From assembly GCF_001184025.1 (NCBI RefSeq), contig NZ_BBYG01000017.1, forward strand, positions 248,001 to 312,000: a stretch of DNA of 64,000 nucleotides. Reading direction: 5' to 3'. The stretch comes from Streptomyces maremycinicus. GTDB taxonomy: Bacteria > Actinomycetota > Actinomycetes > Streptomycetales > Streptomycetaceae. The notes beneath the pieces were generated by a model. That model did not search any database, had not been told where the DNA came from, and was given only the letters and a program-made list of their open reading frames with translations. Below, one piece after another: positions 43,921-53,439 of this stretch (position 1 is the stretch's first letter; every line of letters starts with the position of its first letter). The translations under genes and the position numbers were made by a program.

Positions 43921-46917
43921 CTAGCCGACGTAGAACAGCTCGTCCACCACGCCCCGGGCCCTGCGGGCGGTCCGGCGGTAGTCGTCGAGCATGTCGCCCA
44001 CCCGTCCGGGCCCGTACCCCAAGTACCGCCCCACCGCGAGCAGTTCGCGCGGGTCGGACGGGAATGTGTCCCCGGCTCGTCCGCGCACCAGCATCACCGC
44101 GTTGCGCACCCGGGTCGCCAGCACCCACGCCTCGTCCAGCGTCGCCGCCTCCTCCTCCGGGACGAGGCCGGCGTCGCGCGCGGCGGCGAGGGCCTCACGG
44201 GTGCGGGTGGTCCGCAGCCCCGGATGCGTGGATCCGTGCCGCATCTGGACCAGTTGCACGGTCCACTCGACGTCGGACAGACCGCCCGGCCCGAGCTTGG
44301 TGTGCAGCTTCGGATCGGCGCCCCGGGGCATCCGCTCCGACTCCATCCGGGCCTTCAGCCGCCGGATCTCCCGTACCGCCTCCTCGCCGAGGCCGTCCGC
44401 CGGATAGCGCAGCGGGTCGATCAGCTTGATGAACCGACGCCCCAACTCCTCGTCCCCGGCGACGACTTCGGCCCGCAGCAGGGCCTGTGACTCCCAACCG
44501 AGCGACCAGCGCCGGTAGTAGGCCTCGTACGACTTCAACGTGCGTACCAGGGGGCCTGATTTGCCCTCCGGGCGCAGGTCGGCGTCGATCAGCAGCGGCG
44601 GGTCGGCGCTGGGGATCTGGAGCAGTCGGCGCATCTCGGAGACGACCTTGTTCGCGGCCTCCGAGGCCTCGCGCTCGTCGACGCCGTCCCGCGGCTCGTG
44701 CACGAACAGGACGTCGGCGTCGGAGCCGTAGCCCAGTTCATGGCCGCCGAAGCGGCCCATGCCGATGACGGTGAAGCGCGTCGGAAGGGTGTCGCCCCAG
44801 CCGTCGCGCACGACCGCGCGCAGCGTCCCGGCCAGCGTGGCGGCGGTGAGGTCGGAGACCGCCCCGCCCACCAGGTCCACGAGGGCGCCCTGATCCGCCT
44901 CGACCGGCTGGGCCTCCGTGCCGTAGGAGGCGACGATGTCGGCGGCGGACGTACGGAACAGCTCGCGCCTGCGGACCCCGCGCGCCGCGGTGACCGCCTG
45001 CACCACCCCGTCGGCCCGCCGCACAGCGGCGAGTATCTCCTGCTCCAACTGGGCCCGCCCGCGCGGCTCGAGCCCGCCGCCGTCCCCGTCGCCGAGCAGC
45101 GCCACCGCCTCCGGCGCCCGCAGCAGCAGATCGGGGGCGAGCCGCCCGGCGGACAGGACCCGGGCGAGGTTCTCCGCCGCGGCGCCCTCGTCCCGCAGCA
45201 ACCGCAGGTACCAGGGTGTCTTGCCGAGCGCGTCCGACACCTTGCGGAAGTTGAGCAGCCCCGCGTCCGGGTCGGCGGAGTCCGCGAACCAGCCGAGCAG
45301 CACCGGCAGCAGGGTGCGCTGGATGGCCGCCTTGCGCGTGACGCCGGAGGCCAGCGCCTCCAGGTGGCGCAGTGCGGAGGCGGGGTCGGCGTACCCGAGT
45401 GCGACCAGCCGCTCACGGGCCGCCTTCGGGCTCAGCCTGGTCTCGCCGGGCGCGAGTTGGGCGACGGCGTCGAGCAGCGGCCGGTAGAACAGCTTCTCGT
45501 GCAGCCGCCGCACCACGGCGGCGTGCCGCTTCCACTCCTGGCCGAGCTCGGCGACCGGGTCGGCGCGCAGTCCGAGCGAGCGGCCCAGCCGCCGCAGGTC
45601 GGTCTCGGCCTCGGGGACCAGATGGGTCCGCCGCAGCCGGTAGAGCTGGATCCGGTGCTCCATGGACCGCAGGAACCGGTACGCGGCGTCCAGCTGCTCG
45701 GCGTCGGCGCGCCCGACGTATCCCCCGGCGGCGAGCGCCTGGAGGGCGTCGAGCGTGGTGCCGCTGCGCAGCGACGCGTCGGCCCGTCCGTGCACCAGCT
45801 GGAGGAGCTGCACGGCGAACTCGACGTCCCGCAGCCCGCCGGGCCCGAGCTTGAGTTCACGGTCGACCTCGGCGACGGGGATGTTCTCCACGACCCGCCG
45901 CCGCATCTTCTGCACGTCGACGACGAAGTTCTCCCGCTCGGCGGCCTGCCACACCAGGGGCCCGACGGCGGCGACGTACTCGGCCCCGAGCGCCAGGTCA
46001 CCGGCCACCGGCCGCGCCTTCAGCAGGGCCTGGAACTCCCAGGTCTTGGCCCACCGCTGGTAGTAGGCGAGATGGCTGGACAGCGTCCGCACCAGTGGCC
46101 CGTTGCGTCCCTCGGGCCGCAGATTGGCGTCGACGGGCCAGATGGAGCCTTCCACGGTCGTCTCGGAACAGATCCGCATCAGGTGCGCGGCCAGTTTGGC
46201 GGCGGCCCGCAGCGCCTTGCCCTCGTCGGCCCCGTCGACGGCCTCCCCCACGAAGATCACGTCGACGTCGGACACGTAGTTCAGCTCGTGCCCGCCGCAC
46301 TTGCCCATCGCGATGACGGCGAGCCGGCACAGCGCGGCGTCGTCCGGCGCGGCGGCCCGGGCGAGGTGCAGGGCGGCCCGCAGCGTGGCGGTGGCGAGGT
46401 CGGCCAGCTCGGCGGCGGTCTCGGCGAGCTCGGTCGTCCCGCACACGTCACGTGCCGCGATGGACAGCAGGCAGCGCCGGTAGGCGACGCGCAGCGACAC
46501 CGGGTCCGTGGCCTCGGCCAGGCCGCGCTCGAACTCCTCCACCCCGGGATGCAGATCCCGCGGCTCGTACGTGACGAGGGCCTCCCAGTCCCGCGGATGC
46601 CGGGCGAGGTGGTCGGCGAGGGCGGCGGACGCCCCCAGCACCCCCAGCAGCCGGTCGCGCAGCGGCTTGGCCGCTATCAGCGTGTCGAGCAGCTCCCGGC
46701 GGGCGGTGGGACCGGGCTGGGCCTCCAGCAGCCGGACGAGGCCGTGCAGGGCGAGATCGGGATCGGCGGTGGCGCCGAGGGCCTCCAGCAGAAAGGGGTC
46801 GTTGCGCACCGGCGACAGCTCGGGACCGTCCAGGAGCCGCTCGGCGGCGGACGGGTCGGTGAAGCCGTGCCGCAGCAGCCGTGTGAAGGTGCTGCTCCTG
46901 CGCCCCGGCGCCATCAT
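43921..46917 (-). CDS. glnE: Bifunctional glutamine synthetase adenylyltransferase/deadenylylase
   Basis: The 998-residue enzyme adenylylates and deadenylylates GSI-type glutamine synthetase. Two nucleotidyltransferase domains are visible: the N-terminal one with GKCGGHELNYVSDVDVIFV (about residues 210-228) and the C-terminal one with GMGRFGGHELGYGSDADVLF (about 715-735). Each has the GG...DxD metal site and is followed by a helical GlnD-like UR region (GPGGLRDVEFAVQLLQ, GPGGLSDVEWTVQLVQ). Length agrees with Streptomyces GlnE. GAGGGAGG precedes the double ATG. Its target GlnA is not in this window. Confidence 0.96.
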   Translation of the reverse strand: MMAPGRRSSTFTRLLRHGFTDPSAAERLLDGPELSPVRNDPFLLEALGATADPDLALHGLVRLLEAQPGPTARRELLDTLIAAKPLRDRLLGVLGASAALADHLARHPRDWEALVTYEPRDLHPGVEEFERGLAEATDPVSLRVAYRRCLLSIAARDVCGTTELAETAAELADLATATLRAALHLARAAAPDDAALCRLAVIAMGKCGGHELNYVSDVDVIFVGEAVDGADEGKALRAAAKLAAHLMRICSETTVEGSIWPVDANLRPEGRNGPLVRTLSSHLAYYQRWAKTWEFQALLKARPVAGDLALGAEYVAAVGPLVWQAAERENFVVDVQKMRRRVVENIPVAEVDRELKLGPGGLRDVEFAVQLLQLVHGRADASLRSGTTLDALQALAAGGYVGRADAEQLDAAYRFLRSMEHRIQLYRLRRTHLVPEAETDLRRLGRSLGLRADPVAELGQEWKRHAAVVRRLHEKLFYRPLLDAVAQLAPGETRLSPKAARERLVALGYADPASALRHLEALASGVTRKAAIQRTLLPVLLGWFADSADPDAGLLNFRKVSDALGKTPWYLRLLRDEGAAAENLARVLSAGRLAPDLLLRAPEAVALLGDGDGGGLEPRGRAQLEQEILAAVRRADGVVQAVTAARGVRRRELFRTSAADIVASYGTEAQPVEADQGALVDLVGGAVSDLTAATLAGTLRAVVRDGWGDTLPTRFTVIGMGRFGGHELGYGSDADVLFVHEPRDGVDEREASEAANKVVSEMRRLLQIPSADPPLLIDADLRPEGKSGPLVRTLKSYEAYYRRWSLGWESQALLRAEVVAGDEELGRRFIKLIDPLRYPADGLGEEAVREIRRLKARMESERMPRGADPKLHTKLGPGGLSDVEWTVQLVQMRHGSTHPGLRTTRTREALAAARDAGLVPEEEAATLDEAWVLATRVRNAVMLVRGRAGDTFPSDPRELLAVGRYLGYGPGRVGDMLDDYRRTARRARGVVDELFYVG

Positions 46918-47113
46918 CCCCGGCCCTCCCTCGGATCAAGGTCGTACGCACCTGAGCGTAACCCGCGCCTTTCGGTGGCGCCCCGGGCCGGTTTCCGGTT
47001 CTGTGGTACTTCGGGTTCCGGAGGACGTCGGGTTCTTCGGGACCTCGCTCGCGCGGGACTTCGGTTCCGTGCGGAGCGACGGCCGTGACAACGGAGTCAG
47101 AGGGAGTCGAACG

Positions 47114-47548
47114 ATGGACATGACCCTGGAAGTGATCCTGCTGCCGGTGTCCGACGTGGACCGGGCCAAGGAGTTCTACCGCGACAAGGTGGGCTTCCAC
47201 GTCGACCTCGACGGCGAGGTCATGGAGGGCGTGCGCATCGTGCAGCTCACCCCGCCCGGCTCCGGCTGTTCGATCGCCCTGGTCGACGGCCTCCAGGTCC
47301 CGACCGGAACCCCGCGGCCGGGCACGTACCACGGCATGCAGCTGTGTGTGACGGACGCGAAGGCGGCGCACGAGGAGCTGACCGCCCGCGGTCTGGACGT
47401 CACCGAGCCCCAGCAGTTCGCGCCGCAGGACGGGGCGACCTTCATGTATTTCAAGGACCCCGACGGCAACGGCTGGGCGATCCAGGAGTACCGCCGCCGC
47501 GAGACGGAACCGCTGCACCAGGTCCTGGCACAACTGCGCGCCCAGTAG
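47114..47548 (+). CDS. VOC-family (glyoxalase/bleomycin-resistance-like) protein
   Basis: The 144-residue protein has the paired beta-alpha-beta modules of the vicinal-oxygen-chelate fold: LEVILLPVSDVDRAKEFYRD at the N-terminus, the HGMQLCVTDAKAAHEELTAR second module, and MYFKDPDGNGWAIQEY at the end with the usual metal-site Glu. Substrate unknown. It lies between the divergent glnE and the convergent glnA2, without an obvious partner. Confidence 0.85.
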   Translation: MDMTLEVILLPVSDVDRAKEFYRDKVGFHVDLDGEVMEGVRIVQLTPPGSGCSIALVDGLQVPTGTPRPGTYHGMQLCVTDAKAAHEELTARGLDVTEPQQFAPQDGATFMYFKDPDGNGWAIQEYRRRETEPLHQVLAQLRAQ

Positions 47549-47724
47549 GACTCGGGCGGGAGCGGCGCGGCCACGCCGCCCGCTCCGCGGGCGCACGGAC
47601 GCAGGGACGGACGGACGAGGAAGCGCTCCGGGTCGACAGCCCGCACGGCCATCGACCCGGAACACGCGTCTGCCCGGGACGCCCGTCCGCCCGGAACGCC
47701 CGTCGATCCAGGCGCCGGCCGCGC

Positions 47725-49101
47725 TTACAGCACCGGCAGGTTCTTGCGCAGCTCGAAGGCGGTGACCTCGCTGCGGTACTCCTCCCACTCCGCCTTCTTG
47801 TTGCGCAGGAAGAAGTCGAAGACGTGTTCGCCGAGGGTCTCGGCGACGAGGTCGCTGCGCTCCATCAGGCCCAGGGCCTCGCCGAGGTTCTGCGGGAGGG
47901 GCTCGATGCCCATCGCCCGGCGTTCGGCGTCGGACAGCGCCCAGACGTCGTCCTCGGCGCCCGGCGGAAGCTCGTAGCCCTCCTCGACGCCCTTGAGGCC
48001 CGCGGCGAGGAGCATGGCGTACGCCAGGTACGGGTTGGTGCCGGAGTCGAGGGAGCGGACCTCGATGCGCGCGGAGCCCGTCTTGCCGGGCTTGTACATC
48101 GGCACGCGGACCAGCGCGGAGCGGTTGTTGTGGCCCCAGCAGATGTAGGACGGCGCCTCGCCGCCCGCGCCGGCCGTGCGCTCGGAGCCGCCCCAGATGC
48201 GCTTGTAGGAGTTCACCCACTGGTTGGTGACGGCGGCGATCTCGGCGGCGTGCTTCAGCAGGCCGGCGATGAAGGACCGGCCGACCTTGGAGAGCTGGTA
48301 CTCCGCACCCGACTCGTAGAACGCGTTGCGGTCGCCCTCGAAGAGGGAGAGGTGCGTGTGCATGCCGCTGCCGGGGTGCTCGGAGAACGGCTTCGGCATG
48401 AAGGTCGCCTGGACCCCCTGCTCCAGCGCGACCTGCTTCATGACCAGGCGGAACGTCATGATGTTGTCGGCCGTGGAGAGCGCGTCGGCGTAGCGCAGGT
48501 CGATCTCCTGCTGGCCCGGGGCGCCCTCGTGGTGGGAGAACTCGACCGAGATGCCCATCGACTCCAGCATGGTGATCGCCTGGCGGCGGAAGTCCATGCC
48601 CACGTTCTGCGGGGTGTGGTCGAAGTAGCCGGAGTTGTCGGCCGGGGTGGGGCGGGAGCCGTCGGTCGGCTTGTTCTTCAGCAGGAAGAACTCGATCTCG
48701 GGGTGGGTGTAGAAGGTGAAGCCCAGGTCGGAGGCGCGCGCCAGGGCCCGCTTGAGCACGTACCGGGGGTCCGCGAAGGACGGGGAGCCGTCCGGCATGA
48801 GGATGTCGCAGAACATGCGGGCGGTACCGGGGGCCTCCGCGCGCCAGGGCAGGACCTGGAAGGTCGACGGATCCGGCTTGGCGATCATGTCGGACTCGTA
48901 GACCCGGGCGAAGCCCTCGATCGCGGAGCCGTCGAAGCCGATGCCCTCGTCGAAGGCCTGTTCGAGCTCGGCCGGGGCCACGGCGACGGACTTGAGGAAG
49001 CCCAGCACGTCCGTGAACCACAGCCGTACGAACCGGATGTCGCGCTCCTCCAACGTCCGGAGCACGAACTCCTGCTGCTTGTCCATCTTCCGCTTCCCCA
49101 T
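47725..49101 (-). CDS. glnA2: Glutamine-synthetase-like enzyme GlnA2 (gamma-glutamylpolyamine synthetase)
   Basis: The 458-residue GSI-family protein shows DEGIGFDGSAIEGFARVYES, HPEIEFFLLK, the metal/ATP block HHEGAPGQQEIDLRYADAL, PSYICWGHNNRSALVRVP and the C-terminal LRKNLPVL. Sequence memory places it with GlnA2 of S. coelicolor (SCO2241), reported as a gamma-glutamylpolyamine synthetase rather than a true glutamine synthetase. That assignment is from literature, not from this sequence. The start may instead be ATG 49086 (MDKQQEF), giving the usual 453 residues. The upstream 317-base gap separates it from divergent hmp. Confidence 0.92.
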   Translation of the reverse strand: MGKRKMDKQQEFVLRTLEERDIRFVRLWFTDVLGFLKSVAVAPAELEQAFDEGIGFDGSAIEGFARVYESDMIAKPDPSTFQVLPWRAEAPGTARMFCDILMPDGSPSFADPRYVLKRALARASDLGFTFYTHPEIEFFLLKNKPTDGSRPTPADNSGYFDHTPQNVGMDFRRQAITMLESMGISVEFSHHEGAPGQQEIDLRYADALSTADNIMTFRLVMKQVALEQGVQATFMPKPFSEHPGSGMHTHLSLFEGDRNAFYESGAEYQLSKVGRSFIAGLLKHAAEIAAVTNQWVNSYKRIWGGSERTAGAGGEAPSYICWGHNNRSALVRVPMYKPGKTGSARIEVRSLDSGTNPYLAYAMLLAAGLKGVEEGYELPPGAEDDVWALSDAERRAMGIEPLPQNLGEALGLMERSDLVAETLGEHVFDFFLRNKKAEWEEYRSEVTAFELRKNLPVL

Positions 49102-49418
49102 CCTTGCTGGTCAGGCCGCCTGTTTCCCGTCCCACGGAGAGGCGGTCGGGCACCCGAGCATCACACCACAACACCATTTCATGCGCGTTGCCGACCATGA
49201 TCGCCTCGGCGACCCGGGCCTGAACGCCTCCCGTCCGGCAGATGTACCGCCTCGCGTCGGGCAGGTGTACTGCTCTGCCGCCCATCTTGCCTGCTCGCAC
49301 CGACATCCGTAATGCCCCACCCCCTGCGTCCCACCCCGGCCATTTAATTTGCATCTCAGATGCAAGTTTAACTAGCGTGCGGGACAGCAGAACACCGAGT
49401 GAGCTTTGAGGAGCCCCG
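49102..49418. other. Divergent glnA2-hmp intergenic region
   Basis: The 317 bases contain no gene I can support. The hmp side holds the NsrR-like palindrome annotated separately. Near the middle GGCAGATGTAC (49238-49248) and GGCAGGTGTAC (49260-49270) form a direct repeat 22 bases apart, which could be a regulator site for glnA2. Confidence 0.45.
49349..49365. promoter_or_regulatory. NsrR box upstream of hmp
   Basis: TTGCATCTCAGATGCAA is a perfect palindrome (8-bp arms, 1-base centre) 54 bases before the hmp ATG, next to a TTTAAC -10-like element. It matches the AGATGC core of the sequence in front of the nsrR gene in this window. Confidence 0.75.
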
Positions 49419-50642
49419 ATGCTGTCCGAACAGTCCGCTGCCACCGTCCGCGCCACCCTCCCCGCCGTTGGCGCGGCCATCGGTGAGATCACCGAGCGCT
49501 TCTACGCCGGCCTCTTCGCGGCGCATCCGGAACTCCTGCGCGACCTGTTCAACCGCGGCAACCAGGCGGCGGGCACCCAGCGCCAGGCGCTGGCCGGATC
49601 CATCGCCGCCTTCGCCACCCGGCTCGTCCGGACCGCTCCCCAGGACTCGGAGGGTCGGGTCGCGAGCCGTCCGCAGGACCGCCCCGACGCGATGCTCACC
49701 CGAATCGCGCACAAGCACGCCTCCCTCGGCATCGCACCCGGGCAGTACGAGGTCGTCCACCAGCACCTCTTCGCCGCCATCGCCGAGGTCCTGGGCGAAG
49801 CGGTCACGCCCGAGGTCGCCGCGGCCTGGGACGAGGTCTACTGGCTGATGGCGAACGCGCTGATCGCGATCGAGCGCCGCCTGTACGAGGAGAGCGGCGG
49901 CGACGTGTGGCGCGAGTGGGAGGTCGTGGAACGCGTCCGGGAGACCGAGGACGTCGTCACCTTCGGCCTGCGCCCCGTGGACGGCGCCCCGGTACGGGAC
50001 TTCCGCGCGGGCCAGTACGTGTCCGTCCGCGCGCAACTGCCCGACGGCGCCCGCCAGATACGGCAGTACAGCCTCTCCGGCGCACCCGGCGCCGACGTGC
50101 GCCGGATCAGCGTCAAGCGCGTGCCCGGCGGGGCGACGACACCCGAGGGCGAGGTCTCGAACCACCTGCACGCGCGCGTGCGGGAGGGCAGCGTGCTGGA
50201 GCTCTCCGAGCCGTACGGCGATCTCGTCCTCGACGACGCCCCGGGCACCCCGCTGCTGCTCGCCTCGGCCGGCATCGGTGTCACCCCGATCGTGGCGATG
50301 CTCGCCCACCTCGCCGCCACCGGCCACGACGCGCCGGTCACGGTCGTCCACGCCGACCGCTCCCCCGCGGACCACGCCCTGCGCACGGACCACGAGGCGT
50401 ACGCCGCGAAGCTGCCGGACGCCTCCGTGCACCTCTGGTACGAGCGGGAGGCCCCGGCGCACGCCCGGACGGGCCTGGCCGACCTCTCGGACGTTCCCGT
50501 CGCACCCGGCACGCGCGCGTACCTGTGCGGACCGCTGCCGTTCATGCGGGCGGTGCGGGCCCAGCTGATCGAGAAGGGCGTCGCGCCCGCGGACGTGCAC
50601 TACGAGGTGTTCGGCCCCGACCTGTGGCTGGCCCACGCCTGA
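49419..50642 (+). CDS. hmp: Flavohaemoglobin (nitric oxide dioxygenase)
   Basis: The 407-residue enzyme converts nitric oxide to nitrate using O2 and NAD(P)H. It has an N-terminal globin domain (about 1-140, proximal His region IAHKHASLGI near residue 98). An FAD-binding domain follows with RQYSLSGAPG near residue 210, then an NAD domain with ASAGIGVTPIVAML near residue 285 and LCGPLPFMRAVR near 370. GAGGAG precedes the ATG. Its promoter carries an NsrR-like palindrome and nsrR itself lies 3.3 kb away. Confidence 0.95.
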   Translation: MLSEQSAATVRATLPAVGAAIGEITERFYAGLFAAHPELLRDLFNRGNQAAGTQRQALAGSIAAFATRLVRTAPQDSEGRVASRPQDRPDAMLTRIAHKHASLGIAPGQYEVVHQHLFAAIAEVLGEAVTPEVAAAWDEVYWLMANALIAIERRLYEESGGDVWREWEVVERVRETEDVVTFGLRPVDGAPVRDFRAGQYVSVRAQLPDGARQIRQYSLSGAPGADVRRISVKRVPGGATTPEGEVSNHLHARVREGSVLELSEPYGDLVLDDAPGTPLLLASAGIGVTPIVAMLAHLAATGHDAPVTVVHADRSPADHALRTDHEAYAAKLPDASVHLWYEREAPAHARTGLADLSDVPVAPGTRAYLCGPLPFMRAVRAQLIEKGVAPADVHYEVFGPDLWLAHA

Positions 50643-50690
50643 GCCGGACGGCGGACCCGGCGGCGCACCCGCCGCGGGGCGGGCAGCGCG

Positions 50691-50726
50691 CCCGGACGGC
50701 GGTCGCGGCGGGGGTCGCCGTCCGGG
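50691..50726. terminator. Hairpin between convergent hmp and PucR-type gene
   Basis: CCCGGACGGCG (50691-50701) pairs perfectly with CGCCGTCCGGG (50716-50726) between two convergent genes. A bidirectional terminator is likely. Confidence 0.7.
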
Positions 50727-50742
50727 GACGGCACGGTTCGGC

Positions 50743-52050
50743 TCAGGTCCACGCGCGCGACAGGCTCCGGGTGACGACCGAGCTGAGGATCCGTACACCG
50801 TGCGTCGAGGCCGGGTCGATGCCGGTGAGCTCCCGGACCCGGCGGAGGCGGTAGTCCAGGGTGCGCGGGTGGACGTTCAGGGCGGTCGCCGCTGAGCCGC
50901 GCTGCATGTCGTGGCGGTAGTAGGCGTCGAGGGTGACCAGCAGGTCCGGGCCCGGTCTCAGGCTCCGGGCCACCGTGCGGAGCCACGCGTCGACGAACGG
51001 CAGGTCCGCGACCGCGAGTTCGACGAATACGTCCGCGAGCGTGTGCGGCCGCAGCCGCGTCGACGCCCGCCGCAGCGGGGCCGCCCTGCTGACCCGCCGG
51101 GCCCTGTCCAGGGCCCGGGCGAGCTCGCCCAGCGGCGCGACGGCGGTACCGGCGGCGCAGGGCCGTCCGAGCGCCTCGGCGAAGTCCCGCAGGAGACCGG
51201 TGACAGGGTCCGGTAAGGGTTCCGGTACACGGCCCGGTACGAGGTCCGGCACCACGTCGGGACCGGGGGCTCCGAGGGCGCTGGGAACCAGGACGATCAG
51301 CTCCCCGTCCCCGCCCCTGTCCCCGGCCGCGCCCCTGTCCCCGCCCCCTCCCCTTTCCGCGCCTCCGGGCCCGCGTGCCGGGCACCAGGTGGCCGGTACC
51401 GCGTACGTCTTCACCAGGGCCTCGATCTCGTTCTCCAGGTCGCGATCACCTGCGGGGTGGTCCGGCACCCGGATCACCGTCACCGCGTAGGTGTCGGCCA
51501 GTTCCATGCCCGCGACCAGGGCCAGCTCCTCCGCCGCCGGGTCCTCGGCCAGCAGCGACCGGGCCAGCAGGGCGACCTGTTCGACCCAGGGCACCTGGCG
51601 CCGCATGACCGTCACGAAACCCTCGCGGTAGGCGCCGATGCCGCGCTCGCCCTGCGGGGCGAACCAGCCCATGATCCGCATGAGTTCCTCGACATGGCCG
51701 CCGCGCTGGGCTTCCGTCGCCTCGTTGATCTCGCGCAGCATGAGCGCGGTGTGCACACGCAGCATCCGCTGCCGCGAGTCCAGCGACATCCCCGACCCGG
51801 CCCGCGCCGCGCCCATCGACGCGATGTAACCGAGGTCCTCGTCGGTCAACCGGCCGTTCTCCGGAGCGAGTTCGATCGTGCGGCGCCGGAACCACACCGC
51901 GTAGTCCAGGGTCTCGTCCCTGGCCCGGGAGTTCAGCTCCAGGGACCCGAGTTCCGGAATCTCGCGCACATAAGTCTCCACCTCGCGGCGCGCGTTGACC
52001 GTCGCCTGCCGGGCCAGCTCGGCGAAGAGACTCACCATGAACGTGAGCAT
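50743..52050 (-). CDS. PucR/CdaR-type helix-turn-helix regulator
   Basis: The 435-residue protein has a helical N-terminal half with no clear ligand domain, a Gly/Arg/Asp-rich insertion (about residues 230-247), and a C-terminal PucR-type helix-turn-helix (HTH_30). In the latter, LLVTLDAYYRHDMQRGSAAT, then LNVHPRTLDYRLRRVRELTG, is the family signature. Target genes are unknown. The divergent gene for the DUF4394 protein is one possibility. The start may be ATG 52050 or the in-frame ATG at 52038. Confidence 0.85.
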   Translation of the reverse strand: MLTFMVSLFAELARQATVNARREVETYVREIPELGSLELNSRARDETLDYAVWFRRRTIELAPENGRLTDEDLGYIASMGAARAGSGMSLDSRQRMLRVHTALMLREINEATEAQRGGHVEELMRIMGWFAPQGERGIGAYREGFVTVMRRQVPWVEQVALLARSLLAEDPAAEELALVAGMELADTYAVTVIRVPDHPAGDRDLENEIEALVKTYAVPATWCPARGPGGAERGGGGDRGAAGDRGGDGELIVLVPSALGAPGPDVVPDLVPGRVPEPLPDPVTGLLRDFAEALGRPCAAGTAVAPLGELARALDRARRVSRAAPLRRASTRLRPHTLADVFVELAVADLPFVDAWLRTVARSLRPGPDLLVTLDAYYRHDMQRGSAATALNVHPRTLDYRLRRVRELTGIDPASTHGVRILSSVVTRSLSRAWT

Positions 52051-52434
52051 GCCATCGCCGCCGTGAGCGTCGACAGACGAAATCCGGACGGGCGTTTATC
52101 AATCCGGGTGAATTGATGAAGGATGTGCCGAGGTCGCGTTTGTCACCCTGCGCAAAGTTCCTGAATCCGGGCGTGCTTGTCGCCGGATCCGCTTGTGAGG
52201 GCGTCGCGGCCTGGGCTTAATGGGAACCGCGCAGCCGCCTGCGGAGGATCACGGATCACTTCGGTGCGGCGTGCGGCTCGACGCGTCGGAGGGCCCTGCC
52301 GACGCGGCTCTCGCGGTCCACGCATTCCATCGCTGTCCAGCGACGTCCCGAACGCCTTTGGCGCGCCGCCATTCCATGGGCATTCCGCCGCGGCGCGCGG
52401 AATCGACGTTCTTTCGAACGGGAGGAAGACACCT
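52051..52434. other. Intergenic region between PucR-type and DUF4394 genes
   Basis: In these 384 bases I see no gene. The only structure noted is an imperfect inverted repeat, ATCAAT (52098) with ATTGAT (52112), near the PucR-type gene start. It could be an autoregulatory operator. Confidence 0.35.
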
Positions 52435-53307
52435 ATGAAATCAGGCACGCGAAAGAGATGGGCGGCGACGGTCGCCATGATGTCCGCGGCGACCGCGCTC
52501 CTGGTCGGCGCGCCCGGCTCCGGCTCCGCCGCCACCGCCGTCCCCAGCCTGCGGGCCTTCGGGATCACCGGCGACGGGACCCTGATGGCCACCTTCACCA
52601 CCGACAAGCCGCAGGTGCTCGACTGGGTCCGGCTCGTCACCGGGCTCAGTGGCGACACCAAGCTGCTCGGGATCGACCACCGGGTGCAGAACGGCCTCCT
52701 GTACGGCCTCGGCGACAAGGGCGGCATCTACACGATCAAAACCCCGCCGGCCACCACCGACGTCGTCGTCACCAAGGTCTCGCAGCTCCAGGTCGCGCTC
52801 TACGGCACGACCTTCGACATCGACTTCAACCCGGCGGCCGACCGGCTCCGGGTGATCAGCGACTACGGCCAGAACCTGCGGCACAACCTCAATGACCACA
52901 CCACGGCCGCCGACACACCCCTGAACATCCCGCCGGCCACCACGGCGGTGCAGGGCGTGACCGCCGCCGGGTACACCAACAACGATCTGGTCGGGTCCAC
53001 CGGGACGACCCTGGTCGACATCGACACGCTCAACGACCAGGTCGTCATCCAGTCGCCGCCCAACGAGGGCAACCTCGTCACGACCGGCCTGCTCGGCTTC
53101 GACGCCGGTCTCAACGCTGGCCTGGACATCTTCAGCTACCTGACCAACGGCAAGACGACGTCGTACGCGGCCTTCGCCACGCTCACGCCGTACGGCGCGA
53201 GCACGCCGTCGCTCTACGGCGTCGACATCCTCACCGGCGACACCACCTCCATCGGCCAGTTCCCGCTGAACATCACGGACCTGGCCATCACCATCTCCGG
53301 GACCTGA
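52435..53307 (+). CDS. Secreted DUF4394 protein
   Basis: The 290-residue protein has a signal peptide (KRWAATVAMMSAATALLVGA, cleavage probably near the following AGSAATA-like run) and a DUF4394 domain. The latter is a beta-propeller-like repeat with phrases such as LLGIDHRVQNGLLYGLGDKG, TFDIDFNPAADRLRVISDYG and SLYGVDILTGDTTSIGQF. Function unknown. GGAGGAAG stands before the ATG. Confidence 0.88.
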   Translation: MKSGTRKRWAATVAMMSAATALLVGAPGSGSAATAVPSLRAFGITGDGTLMATFTTDKPQVLDWVRLVTGLSGDTKLLGIDHRVQNGLLYGLGDKGGIYTIKTPPATTDVVVTKVSQLQVALYGTTFDIDFNPAADRLRVISDYGQNLRHNLNDHTTAADTPLNIPPATTAVQGVTAAGYTNNDLVGSTGTTLVDIDTLNDQVVIQSPPNEGNLVTTGLLGFDAGLNAGLDIFSYLTNGKTTSYAAFATLTPYGASTPSLYGVDILTGDTTSIGQFPLNITDLAITISGT

Positions 53308-53333
53308 GCCCGCCCCGGACCGCTCGTCGGGCG

Positions 53334-53361
53334 CCCCGCCCCACGCCCCCGCGGGGCGGGG
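53334..53361. terminator. Hairpin after the DUF4394 gene
   Basis: CCCCGCCCC (53334-53342) pairs with GGGGCGGGG (53353-53361), 27 bases after the stop codon. Confidence 0.6.
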
Positions 53362-53439
53362 TGCGGGGCCGCCCGGCTCCCGGCGCACGGCTCCCGGGCG
53401 CCCGCTCCCGGCTCCCCGACTCCCGCTCCCACGCCCCGC

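Noticed and set aside
44698..47088. 796-codon + strand open frame
   Set aside because: Antisense shadow of glnE, with no recognisable motif.
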